Made by a program: the position numbers and the translations under genes. The notes below the pieces were generated by a model. That model did no database searches. It saw nothing but the letters and a program-made list of their open reading frames with translations, and had not been told where the DNA came from. Below, in pieces: positions 18,255 to 26,356 of a DNA stretch of 64,000 bases; position 1 is the stretch's first letter, and every line of letters begins with the position of its first letter. The DNA comes from Aquicoccus porphyridii. GTDB lineage: Bacteria; Pseudomonadota; Alphaproteobacteria; Rhodobacterales; Rhodobacteraceae. Location: contig NZ_VINQ01000016.1 in NCBI RefSeq assembly GCF_008369105.1, positions 38,400-102,399 on the forward strand, in the 5' to 3' direction.

Positions 18255-18701
18255 TCAGACCACGATGATGTCACCCAGGCGATCCGGAAGATCGGCCAGC
18301 GGCAGTTTGGTCAGATCCTTGTCCAGATCGGCGAGAAGCACGGATTTGAGCGTCTCGGACATCTCGTCACGCAACGCACCCAGCATCGCGGGCGGGGCCA
18401 CGATCAGCAACCGGTCATACCCGCCTGCGTCGAATGCCTGTTGCGTCTCGTCAAGGACATGCGCCGCGAAATCGTCGCGTTGCTGGCGACGTTCCGAGGT
18501 GGGGCATTCGAATTCATGCCCCGCCATGCCGGGCGCGGCCCGGTTGCGACCAGGCGCATCGGCGTAGGCGTGCGCGATATCATTGAATTCCTCGATCGAG
18601 CGCGAGGCGATTTCCTCCACGCCCTTGCCCACGCCGGAATTGGCGCAAAGCCGCATGCGCGATTCGCTGGCCAAAAGAATGAGCGTCTTGACAGGTTTCA
18701 T
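18255..18701 (-). CDS. host-attachment family protein
   Basis: A 148-residue cytoplasmic-looking protein resembling the host-attachment family (AtsE-like). The C-terminal half (FDRLLIVAPP-like YDRLLIVAPPAMLGALR, then DKDLTKLPLADLPDRL) is the recognisable part. The family name comes from a plant-attachment phenotype in Agrobacterium, but the fold resembles the eRF1 domain 1/ribosome-associated proteins and the real activity is unknown. It sits downstream of rpoH on the same strand, with a gap of 93 bases. Confidence 0.75.
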   Translation of the reverse strand: MKPVKTLILLASESRMRLCANSGVGKGVEEIASRSIEEFNDIAHAYADAPGRNRAAPGMAGHEFECPTSERRQQRDDFAAHVLDETQQAFDAGGYDRLLIVAPPAMLGALRDEMSETLKSVLLADLDKDLTKLPLADLPDRLGDIIVV

Positions 18702-18794
18702 CGGCTTGTCCTTTCACCACTACTGTCAGAGCACAACGCGCGCGGGCGCGCCCTGACCACAAGACGGCGATGTGCCGACACCCCCGGGGAAGGG

Positions 18795-19691
18795 TCAGGC
18801 CGCGGGCGCCATACCCCGCTCGGCGGCAAGCTCGCGCATGCGCTCTTGCAGTTTCTCGAAGGCGCGCACCTCGATCTGGCGGATGCGTTCGCGGCTCACG
18901 TCATACTGGCTCGACAGGTCTTCGAGCGTGATCGTCTCGTCGCTGAGGCGGCGCTGGGTCAGGATGTCGCGTTCGCGGTCATTGAGTACTTTCATCGCGA
19001 CCGCCAGCAATTCGCGCCGCGCCTCAAGCTCGTCGCGCGCCTCGTAATCCGAGGCCTGGTCGGCGGATTCATCCTCGAGCCAGTCCTGCCATTGCATCGT
19101 GCCTTCGCCCTCTTGACCCACGGTCGCGTTGAGCGAGGCGTCGCCCCCCGAGAGGCGCCGGTTCATCGAGATCACCTCGGTTTCGGTCACGCCCAGATCA
19201 TGCGCGATGCGCTTGACATTCTCGGGGCGCATGTCGCCGTCTTCGAGCGCACCAATGCGGGCCTTGGCCTTGCGCAGGTTGAAGAAGAGTTTTTTCTGGG
19301 CGCTGGTGGTGCCCAGTTTCACAAGGCTCCATGACCGCAGGATATATTCCTGGATCGAGGCCCGAATCCACCACATCGCGTAGGTCGCAAGGCGAAAGCC
19401 CCGTTCGGGGTCAAAGCGTTTCACCGCCTGCATGAGGCCGACATTGGCCTCGGAAATCACCTCGGCCTGGGGCAGGCCATAGCCGCGATAGCCCATCGCG
19501 ATCTTGGCCGCGAGGCGCAGGTGCGAGGTGACCATCTTGTGTGCCGCCTCGGTGTCCTGATCCTCGACCCAGCGCTTGGCCAGCATGTATTCTTCTTCCG
19601 GTTCCAAAAGCGGAAACTTGCGGATTTCCTGCAAATAGCGGTTCAGCCCGCCTTCGGGTGTCGGGACCGGGAGGTTTGCATAGTTGCTCAT
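18795..19691 (-). CDS. rpoH: heat-shock sigma factor RpoH (sigma-32)
   Basis: A 298-residue group 3-like sigma factor. Region 2 is seen in ISEANVGLMQAVKRFDPERG and YAMWWIRASIQEYIL. The RpoH box QKKLFFNLRK, diagnostic for heat-shock sigma factors, follows region 2. Region 4 has the helix-turn-helix TLEDLSSQYDVSRERIRQIE. Rhodobacteraceae often carry two RpoH paralogues; this one cannot be assigned RpoH1 or RpoH2 from sequence alone. A candidate promoter lies upstream at 19732-19760. Confidence 0.96.
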   Translation of the reverse strand: MSNYANLPVPTPEGGLNRYLQEIRKFPLLEPEEEYMLAKRWVEDQDTEAAHKMVTSHLRLAAKIAMGYRGYGLPQAEVISEANVGLMQAVKRFDPERGFRLATYAMWWIRASIQEYILRSWSLVKLGTTSAQKKLFFNLRKAKARIGALEDGDMRPENVKRIAHDLGVTETEVISMNRRLSGGDASLNATVGQEGEGTMQWQDWLEDESADQASDYEARDELEARRELLAVAMKVLNDRERDILTQRRLSDETITLEDLSSQYDVSRERIRQIEVRAFEKLQERMRELAAERGMAPAA

Positions 19692-19731
19692 GGTTCAGGG
19701 TGTCCCTTCCGATGTTTATCGACTTAACATT

Positions 19732-19760
19732 AAGATATGCGCCAGTTTAGAACGATTCAA
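19732..19760 (-). promoter_or_regulatory. candidate rpoH promoter
   Basis: On the minus strand TTGAAT (19755-19760) and TATCTT (19732-19737) are separated by 17 bases, about 40 bases before the rpoH start. CTTGAA also fits the -35 of heat-shock promoters, so autoregulation is possible. This is seen by eye only. Confidence 0.35.
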
Positions 19761-19886
19761 GGCCAAAGGACGCAAAGTGTTATCAAAACACTAGGATATT
19801 CGGGTGGGTTTTACATCCCATGTGTCAGTGTTCTCACGCCGATGTGCATAACCTTGACATGGATACTGCCGGCATGCCCGGCTGGA

Positions 19887-20945
19887 TCACTTTTCGTCCA
19901 GCGCGTTCGACGCGCCCTCGGTTCCGCGCAGGGCGGCGATGAGACCGGCCATGTCCGCGGGCAGCGGGGATGCGAACTGCATGCTCTCGCCGCTCACCGG
20001 GTGCACGAATCCAAGCGTGGCGGCATGAAGCGCCTGGCGCGGGAAATCGCGCGCCGCCGTCAGCCCGGCAGGGGGCAAGGCGCGCAGCGGCAGCTTGCGC
20101 CGCCCGCCATAGACCGGATCGCCGACAAGGCCATGACCGGCATGGGCCATATGCACCCGGATCTGGTGGGTGCGGCCGGTTTCGAGCCAGCATTCGACCA
20201 GCGACAGTGCGGGCGGCGTGCCGAAGCTTTCCAGCACCCGGGCGCGGGTCACGGCATGGCGGCCGCCGCCGAACAGCACCGCCTGACGCTGGCGGTCATG
20301 CTTGTGACGGGCCAGGTCGCTGGTGATCTTCATGATGTTGCCGGGCTCGAAACTCACACCACGGATGCCGCGCAGGCGCGGGTCGCTGGCATCGGGGACG
20401 CCATGGGCGATGGCGAGGTAATGCCGGATGACGGTGTGTTTCTCGAATTGCGCGGACAGCCCCTGATGCGCACGGTCAGACTTGGCCACGACCAGCAGGC
20501 CCGACGTGTCCTTGTCGATGCGGTGCACGATCCCGGGCCGGGCCACCCCCCCCACCCCCGAAAGCGTCGCACCGCAATGGTGCAAAAGCGCATTGACCAA
20601 GGTGCCCTGCGGCGTGCCCGGCGCGGGATGCACCACGAGCCCCGCGGGCTTGTCGATCACGATCAGGTCGGCATCCTCGTGGATCACGTTTAGGGGGATG
20701 TCCTCGGGGCCGATATGGCTCTCGCTGGCCTCTTCCAGCGTGATCTCGATCCGGTCGCCCTCGGCCACGCGGGCCTTGGGGTTCTCGGCCAGCACGTCGT
20801 TCACCCGCACCGCCCCCTCGGCCAGCAGCCGGGCCAGGCGCGAGCGCGACAGTGCCGCCGCCTCTGGCACATCGCGCGAAAGCGCCTTATCAAGGCGGTT
20901 GGGCGGATCGGCCGCGATGACAAAGCAAAGACGGGTTTCAGCCAA
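19887..20945 (-). CDS. RluA/RluD-family pseudouridine synthase
   Basis: A 352-residue RNA pseudouridine synthase. An S4 domain lies at about residues 15-75 (LSRSRLARLLAEGAVRVND). The catalytic domain has HRIDKDTSGLLVVAK (catalytic Asp) and ETGRTHQIRVHM. RluD modifies 23S rRNA in helix 69; the family also contains RluA and RluC, so the exact target is inferred. The only credible start is TTG at 20943-20945, since no ATG or GTG lies near the family N-terminus. This start codon overlaps the ATG of the divergent gene at 20945. Confidence 0.88.
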   Translation of the reverse strand: MAETRLCFVIAADPPNRLDKALSRDVPEAAALSRSRLARLLAEGAVRVNDVLAENPKARVAEGDRIEITLEEASESHIGPEDIPLNVIHEDADLIVIDKPAGLVVHPAPGTPQGTLVNALLHHCGATLSGVGGVARPGIVHRIDKDTSGLLVVAKSDRAHQGLSAQFEKHTVIRHYLAIAHGVPDASDPRLRGIRGVSFEPGNIMKITSDLARHKHDRQRQAVLFGGGRHAVTRARVLESFGTPPALSLVECWLETGRTHQIRVHMAHAGHGLVGDPVYGGRRKLPLRALPPAGLTAARDFPRQALHAATLGFVHPVSGESMQFASPLPADMAGLIAALRGTEGASNALDEK

Positions 20946-21247
20946 TGGACGACACTCCCCAGGTGGTGGATACGCGGACGCTGAAATTCCTGCGCGTTCT
21001 GGTCACGGTTCTGACCGCAACGATGATCGTGGGTGTTCTAGTCATCATCACGCTCCTTGTCATCAGGCTCCAGGCCAGCCCTCCGCCCCTGCCCGAGCGG
21101 ATCACCCTGCCCGAAGGCACCAAGGCGGTGGCGTTCACCCAGTCCGAGACATGGTATGCGGTGGTCACCGAGGATGACCGCATCCTGATCTACAACCCCG
21201 TCACCGGTGCACTGGTTCAGGACATCGAGATCACGGCAGGGGAGTGA
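20945..21247 (+). CDS. small single-pass membrane protein, unknown function
   Basis: A 100-residue protein with one transmembrane helix (about residues 17-42, VLVTVLTATMIVGVLVIITL), a short Pro-rich linker and a periplasmic-facing domain of about 55 residues (PEGTKAVAFTQSETWYAVV, DRILIYNPVTGAL). It resembles conserved hypothetical proteins of Rhodobacteraceae (perhaps DUF6476). Its ATG shares two bases with the TTG start of the pseudouridine synthase. It ends one base before the 3' end of tRNA-His on the other strand. Confidence 0.75.
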   Translation: MDDTPQVVDTRTLKFLRVLVTVLTATMIVGVLVIITLLVIRLQASPPPLPERITLPEGTKAVAFTQSETWYAVVTEDDRILIYNPVTGALVQDIEITAGE

Positions 21248-21324
21248 TGGTACCGCCTCCCTGGCTTGAACAGGGGACCTCTGGATCCACAATCCAGCGC
21301 TCTAACCAACTGAGCTAAGGCGGC
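21248..21324 (-). tRNA. tRNA-His (GTG)
   Basis: A cloverleaf of 77 bases including an encoded CCA. The acceptor is GCCGCCT / AGGCGGT, the D arm GCTCAGTTGGTTAGAGC, the anticodon arm CTGGA-TTGTGGA-TCCAG with anticodon GTG, and the T arm CCCTG-TTCAAGC-CAGGG. The base before G1 is T, so no G-1 is encoded. The discriminator is A73 and the first pair is G1:U72. These are the known departures of alphaproteobacterial tRNA-His. Confidence 0.95.
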
Positions 21325-21625
21325 ACTGGGGGGCGATTTAGCTTTGTGCGGGCGCGAATGCAAGAGGGTTGTGGCGTGTCGGGCAGAATCGGATTCCCCT
21401 CGCCCGGCAATTGCGCCATGCCCTGAAAACGATACCCCCGCTGGCGGACTGCATGGAAAAACACCACCTGAGCGCAACGCGCCCGGGCCGCATCTCTTTC
21501 TTGGTGAAAATACTCATGTTTCCACCCTTTGAACTCGCATGACCGGTGCGGGATGGCCGCTTGCCCCGGTGCGGCGGCGGGTGGGTGGGCGGGGCCGCCG
21601 TGCCGGGGCAAGCCCGGAGTATCGC
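21325..21625. other. intergenic gap of about 300 bases
   Basis: Between tRNA-His and the GNAT gene no credible coding region was seen. The 86-codon minus-strand frame at 21217-21477 reads through the tRNA and is spurious. The gap contains one copy of the dispersed 22-base repeat (21494-21515). Any promoter for tRNA-His would lie just above 21325. Confidence 0.6.
21494..21515 (-). repeat. dispersed intergenic 22-base repeat, copy 1
   Basis: On the minus strand this copy begins GAGTATTTTC and ends CCAAGAAAGAG. It differs at two positions from the two identical copies at 33861-33882 and 53744-53765. All copies are intergenic. Confidence 0.65.
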
Positions 21626-22108
21626 CTAAAGGTCGATCTCCCAGTCTTGCTCGACCAGGTCGACACCGAAGGAGCGCACCGGTTTCGACGCAACGCAACG
21701 CCAGCCCGCCCGCGCATAGAGCGCGCAGGCCGCGCGGTGGCTTTCATGGGTCGAAAGCCGCATCCGCCGATAGCCCCGGTCACGCGCCCAGCCCATGCAG
21801 GTGTCGAGCAGGTAACGGCCCAGCCCCCTGCCCCGCGCCTCGGGCATGAGCAGAAAAAGCCGCAGTCTGGCGGTCTGCTCGTCATTTCGCACACAGAAGA
21901 TCGAGCCCAGCCGCGTGCCGTTCTCTTCGGCGATAAAGGCGCGTTCGCAGGCGGGATCGTGATGGCGGATGAAATCGGCCAGCACCTCGGCCACCAGCGC
22001 CTCGAACGTGCGGTCAAACCCTTCGTCGCGCGCATAAAGCATCCCGTGCTGTTCGATCAGCCAGCCGGCATCGCCGATTTCCAGATTTCTCAGGATCATC
22101 TTGCCCAT
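21626..22108 (-). CDS. GNAT-family N-acetyltransferase
   Basis: A 160-residue acyltransferase of the GNAT fold. The acetyl-CoA-binding motif A is LFLLMPEARGRGLGRYLLDTC (R/Q-x-x-G-x-G version RGRGLG at about residues 92-97). The C-terminal ESHRAACALYARAGWR is the usual motif B. Such enzymes acetylate amines of small molecules or proteins; the substrate cannot be deduced. The first ATG is used here, but a second ATG three codons downstream (MILRNLEIGD) is equally possible. It is divergent from the small gene at 22206. Confidence 0.85.
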   Translation of the reverse strand: MGKMILRNLEIGDAGWLIEQHGMLYARDEGFDRTFEALVAEVLADFIRHHDPACERAFIAEENGTRLGSIFCVRNDEQTARLRLFLLMPEARGRGLGRYLLDTCMGWARDRGYRRMRLSTHESHRAACALYARAGWRCVASKPVRSFGVDLVEQDWEIDL

Positions 22109-22205
22109 GGCAGACGAGATTGCGCGCGGGCATCTTGCATCGCAAGGGCAAAATCGCTAGCTCGACATGTCTCATCCGAGAGCGAACCATCACGAGGGCA
22201 CCCCC

Positions 22206-22391
22206 ATGGGCATCAACGACGAACGCGACATCGAGGCGAATCTTCAGATCGGCCCGACCGATCAGGGCATGGTGCGGCTGTTCATCGAGGCGGGCAGCGC
22301 CGAGATCCCGATGGATTTCGAACCCGAAGAGGCCGAGGAAATCGCCGAAGAGATCATGGCCGCGGCCCGGGCGGCCCGGGCGCGGAAGTAA
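22206..22391 (+). CDS. small acidic conserved protein
   Basis: A 61-residue acidic protein: NDERDIEANLQIGPTDQG, then a short beta-like stretch MVRLFIEAGSAEIPMDF, then an acidic-to-basic helix (EEAEEIAEEIMAAARAAR). It looks like a small cytoplasmic protein conserved in Rhodobacteraceae (possibly DUF6324); its role is unknown. Start at 22206 with GAGGG upstream. Its stop codon lies inside the hairpin shared with the convergent mmcB gene. Confidence 0.75.
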   Translation: MGINDERDIEANLQIGPTDQGMVRLFIEAGSAEIPMDFEPEEAEEIAEEIMAAARAARARK

Positions 22392-22406
22392 GGCGCGGCG
22401 CGCGCC

Positions 22407-22410
<4 letters not shown>
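22388..22410. terminator. bidirectional hairpin between convergent genes
   Basis: GTAAGGCGC pairs perfectly with GCGCCTTAC around a five-base loop, and the stem contains the stop codons of both flanking genes (22389-22391 and 22407-22409). No clear T run follows on either strand, so it may work as a weak terminator or as an mRNA 3' end stabiliser. Confidence 0.5.
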
Positions 22411-22853
<443 letters not shown>

Positions 22854-22933
22854 GCGGAAATTATGAACAAAAGACGAACATTGGGCAAGACCGGATGCGC
22901 CGGGTCGATTGGACAGGCGATCGGATTTGCCCC

Positions 22934-22962
22934 TTGCCGAGCGCCCCTGTCACACCTAGGTA
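22934..22962 (+). promoter_or_regulatory. candidate promoter of the 6S-like RNA
   Basis: TTGCCG (22934-22939) and TAGGTA (22957-22962) are spaced by 17 bases. A start about 7 bases further would coincide with the 5' end of the closing stem at 22969. The -10 is a poor match, so this rests mainly on position. Confidence 0.35.
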
Positions 22963-22968
22963 GGAGGA

Positions 22969-23130
22969 GGCGGTTCTGCCCCTCTCGTGACACGGTTGCA
23001 TTCCGGTGGCCTTAAATACTTCCGAGGGAGCTGGCTCTGTCGTGGTCCTGGCCTCGTTACCTGGCGCCCACCTGTGCAAACAGGTCCTCGGGAATGAGAA
23101 AACCCCACGGTCCGGGTGGTTCCGCCGCTT
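22969..23130 (+). ncRNA. ssrS: probable 6S RNA
   Basis: This protein-free segment folds into a long interrupted rod of about 160 nt. Pairs are GGCGG 22969-22973 with CCGCC 23122-23126, GCCC 22978-22981 with GGGU 23114-23117, CGUG 22986-22989 with CACG 23106-23109, and CAUUCC 22999-23004 with GGAAUG 23091-23096. Small symmetric internal loops separate them. A wide central bubble contains GCCTTAAATACTT on its 5' side and a small hairpin (ACCTG/CAGGT) on its 3' side. The terminal arm closes with CGAGG/CCTCG. This matches 6S RNA, which binds sigma-70 RNA polymerase in stationary phase. It is not next to zapA or a formyl-THF cyclo-ligase gene as in many genomes, so a different structured RNA remains possible. 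Confidence 0.65.
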
Positions 23131-23144
23131 TTCCCGACGCCAAA

Positions 23145-23175
23145 CGAAAAACGCACCCCGAGGGGTGCGTTTTCG
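23145..23175. terminator. bidirectional intrinsic terminator
   Basis: An almost perfect stem (AACGCACCCC / GGGGTGCGTT with a GAG loop) is flanked by A-rich sequence on the left and T-rich sequence on the right. It can therefore end transcription of the 6S-like RNA from the left and of the small membrane-protein gene from the right. Confidence 0.8.
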
Positions 23176-23197
23176 CAGGTCAGGCGATCCGTCCTTG

Positions 23198-23521
23198 TCA
23201 GTTGCGGCGCGGCTTGCCCACAGGCACGCGCACCAGCACGGGTTCGCGCGCGGGCGGCATAACCCGTTCGCGCAGGCCGCCACCGGGGCCGTCGTCATCG
23301 TCGTCCTTCATCCGCATCACCGCGATGCCGAACTGGACGCCGGCAAAGATGACACCGTTGGAAATCCACAGGATCAGCACGGCAAGCCAGCCGATGTCGG
23401 AATGGGTCACGAGGTGCCACAGGTTGGCGATGTTGAAATAAAGCAGCATGGCAACGAAGGCCGCCGCGATGGCAAAGCCGATCAATACGTTGACGATATA
23501 CATGCGGATAAGTTTCGGCAT
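23198..23521 (-). CDS. small two-helix membrane protein
   Basis: A 107-residue protein with two predicted transmembrane helices (about residues 8-28, VNVLIGFAIAAAFVAMLLYF, and about 42-66, IGWLAVLILWISNGVIFAGV). A basic/acidic cytoplasmic tail follows: RMKDDDDDGPGG, then RVPVGKPRRN. No known family was recognised. The start at 23521 (MPKLIRMYIV) is preceded by AAAGGGG. The terminator at 23145-23175 ends its transcript. Confidence 0.7.
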   Translation of the reverse strand: MPKLIRMYIVNVLIGFAIAAAFVAMLLYFNIANLWHLVTHSDIGWLAVLILWISNGVIFAGVQFGIAVMRMKDDDDDGPGGGLRERVMPPAREPVLVRVPVGKPRRN

Positions 23522-23649
23522 GGGATGCCCCTTTCCATTGCATGAGTCAAAGTTAGCCAATCGTGGCCCAGCTTCAAGGGGCGGGGCCGAATACGGCAAG
23601 ATCCGGCCACTTTGCCGCGGGGTGTGCGCGCCATCCGCCTGCAAGGCCC

Positions 23650-24486
23650 CTAGCCGAGCGTGACCGGTTGCACCCACCAGCCGGGATGGGCGGCGCGAAT
23701 CACCTCTGCGGCGGCGGTGGCTTCGGCGCCCGTGTCGTAGAGCGCGAACACCGTCGCGCCCGAGCCGGACATCCGCGCCATATGCGCCCCCGCCGTGTGG
23801 CGCAGCGCGTCGAGCGCGGTGCCGACACGCGGCGCCAGCGCCCGCGCCGGGGCTTCGAGATCGTTGCGCATGGTCATCAGCCACCGTGCCATCGCGCGCG
23901 GGCTGTGAAAACGCGGCAAGGCGTCGGGCATCGGCGGGTTGTCGTGGCACTCAAGCCCGGCAAAGACCCGCGCGGTGGGCAGTTCGACACCGGGATTGAC
24001 CAGTAGCGCGGGCAGCGCCGGGGCATTGTCACAGGGGCTGAGTCGCTCACCCACGCCGCGCATCCGCACCGCGCGCCCGTAAAGGCAGATCGGCACATCC
24101 GCGCCCAGCCGCTCGGTATCGTCGGGCAACGGTTGTCCGGTCAACCCGGCCAGCGCCCGCAACACCGCCGCCGCATCCGACGACCCGCCACCGATGCCCG
24201 CCGCCGCGGGCAGATGTTTTTCCAGCGTGATCGCCGCGTTTACCCCAATATACGCCGCCGCCCTGAGCGCGAGGTTGCGCCCGTCCACCGGCACGCCCGC
24301 CGCCATCGGCCCGGTGACCGTGAGCGCGGGCGTATCGGCCAGCGCAACACCGAGCCGATCACCCAGATCGGCGAACATCACCAGGCTGTCGAGCAGGTGA
24401 TAACCATCCGCGCGCCGCCCGGTCACATGCAGCGTAAGGTTGATCTTGGCCGGTGCGAACGCCTCGGCGACGCGCTCAGTCGCCAT
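23650..24486 (-). CDS. ispE: 4-diphosphocytidyl-2-C-methyl-D-erythritol kinase
   Basis: A 278-residue GHMP kinase that phosphorylates CDP-methylerythritol in the MEP isoprenoid pathway. The N-terminus has FAPAKINLTLHVTGRRADGYH. The ATP-binding GHMP motif is LPAAAGIGGGSSDAAAVLRA, and the C-terminal motif is MSGSGATVFALY. Start at 24486 (MATERVAEA). It overlaps the end of the upstream TPR gene by 11 bases, so the two are translationally coupled. Confidence 0.96.
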   Translation of the reverse strand: MATERVAEAFAPAKINLTLHVTGRRADGYHLLDSLVMFADLGDRLGVALADTPALTVTGPMAAGVPVDGRNLALRAAAYIGVNAAITLEKHLPAAAGIGGGSSDAAAVLRALAGLTGQPLPDDTERLGADVPICLYGRAVRMRGVGERLSPCDNAPALPALLVNPGVELPTARVFAGLECHDNPPMPDALPRFHSPRAMARWLMTMRNDLEAPARALAPRVGTALDALRHTAGAHMARMSGSGATVFALYDTGAEATAAAEVIRAAHPGWWVQPVTLG

Positions 24487-26185
24487 TAGCCACGCGCAGG
24501 GGGTCCGAGCCTTCTTCCTCGAGCACCCGGTCCAGCCCGACTTCGAGCTTGCGGCGGATGCGGTCGGGCTTGGCATCTTCGGCGGCATCACCGTAATTGA
24601 CGAAAGAAAGTGCGCGCCGCCACTGGAATTCCGCCTCGCGATAGCGGCCCACCGCCCAATAGACATCGCCCAGGTGGTCATTCACGATGGGATCGACCGG
24701 CATCAACTCGGTCGCGCGCTCCATATGGCCCACCGCCTCGTCATAGCGGCCAAGGCGATAGAGCACCCAGCCGAGACTGTCGACGATATAGCCCGAATCG
24801 GGCCGCGCGGCGACGGCCTCTTCGATCATGGCCAATGCCTCGTCGAGATTCTCGCGCCGTTCGACCAGCGAATAACCCAGATAGTTGAGCACCTCGGGCC
24901 GCCCCGGGTTGAGATCCAGCGCCTTGCGGAAATCGGCCTCGGCCGCGGGCCAGTCCCTGATGCGCTCGTGACAGATGCCGCGCGCGTAATACAGGAACCA
25001 CTGGTTCTCGTCCTCTTCTTCAAATCCCGACAGCGCGCGATCATAGGCCGCCGCCGCCTCTTCATAGCGGTCGAGCGTGCGCATCAGGTCGCCCAGCGCG
25101 CTGTGCACCGCCGGCAAATCGCCGTGGGTTTCGGTTAGCCGGGTCAGCACCTCGATCGCGGCGTCGGATTTTCCCGCGCGGCGCAGCGTGTCGGCCCGGC
25201 CCAGTTCGGCGGCGTGAAACGCGCTGTGGTCCCGCGACACCTTGCGGTAGGTGGCGGCGGCCAGTTCATATTGCTCAAGGCTTTCGAGGATTTCGGCGGT
25301 CAGGAGAATCGCATCGACATGATCCGGCCGCAGATATTCGGACAGGCGCACGAACAGGATCGTATCGGCATCGCGGGCCTCGCCCAGCAGCGCACCGGCC
25401 ACGGCATAAAGCACTTCGGCCATGCCGTCACGCGGGCTGGACACGATATCGAAAGGCAGCGTTTCGCCCGCCGCGAGTGCGTCACGCATCGCCGACAGTT
25501 CGGGATCGAGGCTTTGACCAAAGGCCTCGTCGAGAACGGCAATCGCATCGGCATTGCGGTCAAGCTGGCTGAGCACCTGCGTCCGCGCCATCACCCCGCG
25601 CCGGGTCTGCATGGCCGAGCCGGGCCCGCTTTGGCCAAGGATGTCTTCGGCGCTTTCCAGATCGCCCACCAACGCCAGCGCCAGCGCCTTGTGATAAAGC
25701 GCGAAACTGCGCTGGCCGCGATCCTCGGCGACCTCGTCAAAGGCGGCGACCGCGTCGGCCATCGCGCCCTTGCCCAATTGCGCCCAGCCGCCGACCAACC
25801 CGTCAACCAGCGGGCCAATCCCGCGCTCGTCGGCGATCCGCGCGAGAATGTCGTCATAGCGGTTGTTCCGCGCCTCGTCGGCCAGAAGCACCATGTGCGA
25901 AAGCTGGCTGCGCAACTCCTGTTCTTCCATCGCGCGCGCCACCGGCAGGGCGCGGTCGATCCGGCCCAGCGACAGGTTGGCCAGCACGACCGATTCCATC
26001 AGCGACGGATTGCCCGGGTCGCGCGTCAGCGCCTGCGTATAGTAGCGCGCCGCATTCTCGAAATCGCCCAGGTATCGCGCCTGGCGTCCGGCAAGATAGG
26101 CCCCCGCCAACCCCTCGGCCACGGCCGGTGCCGCGGCGAGTTGCATGACAAGCGCCAGCGTGGCTGCCCATTTCGATACGGTCAT
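24476..26185 (-). CDS. exported tetratricopeptide-repeat protein
   Basis: A 569-residue protein with a signal peptide (MTVSKWAATLALVMQLAAAPAVAEG) and many TPR helices. Examples are GDFENAARYYTQALTRDPGN (about residue 40) and, toward the C-terminus, WPAAEADFRKALDLNPGRPE and DEAVGHMERATELMPVDP. TPR arrays bind partner proteins, and a periplasmic or outer-membrane assembly role is plausible but not shown. It is followed by ispE with an 11-base overlap, an arrangement common in Rhodobacteraceae. Confidence 0.85.
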   Translation of the reverse strand: MTVSKWAATLALVMQLAAAPAVAEGLAGAYLAGRQARYLGDFENAARYYTQALTRDPGNPSLMESVVLANLSLGRIDRALPVARAMEEQELRSQLSHMVLLADEARNNRYDDILARIADERGIGPLVDGLVGGWAQLGKGAMADAVAAFDEVAEDRGQRSFALYHKALALALVGDLESAEDILGQSGPGSAMQTRRGVMARTQVLSQLDRNADAIAVLDEAFGQSLDPELSAMRDALAAGETLPFDIVSSPRDGMAEVLYAVAGALLGEARDADTILFVRLSEYLRPDHVDAILLTAEILESLEQYELAAATYRKVSRDHSAFHAAELGRADTLRRAGKSDAAIEVLTRLTETHGDLPAVHSALGDLMRTLDRYEEAAAAYDRALSGFEEEDENQWFLYYARGICHERIRDWPAAEADFRKALDLNPGRPEVLNYLGYSLVERRENLDEALAMIEEAVAARPDSGYIVDSLGWVLYRLGRYDEAVGHMERATELMPVDPIVNDHLGDVYWAVGRYREAEFQWRRALSFVNYGDAAEDAKPDRIRRKLEVGLDRVLEEEGSDPLRVANGD

Positions 26186-26318
26186 TGATCGCCCTGCCCT
26201 TTTAGCCCCTGGAATTGCCGCAACAGACTAACCGACCTTGTGGCAAACGCAATGCGGCGCACCCGCGCCGGGACAAAAGCCGCGGTAAATTTCCGGTGGG
26301 GTCGACCCGAGCAGACGA

Positions 26319-26341
26319 AACGGGGCCGCGCGGACCCCGTT
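26319..26341 (-). terminator. terminator-like hairpin after the ETF-QO gene
   Basis: Read on the minus strand, AACGGGGTCC and a CCCCGTT arm form a GC-rich stem followed by TCGTCTGC. The U tract is weak. It lies 16 bases after the ETF-QO stop. Confidence 0.45.
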
Positions 26342-26356
26342 CGACGGTGATCGAGG

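Noticed and set aside
21217..21477. 86-codon minus-strand frame containing ALAQLVRALDCGSRG
   Set aside because: It reads through tRNA-His; this peptide is the well-known false translation of a tRNA gene.
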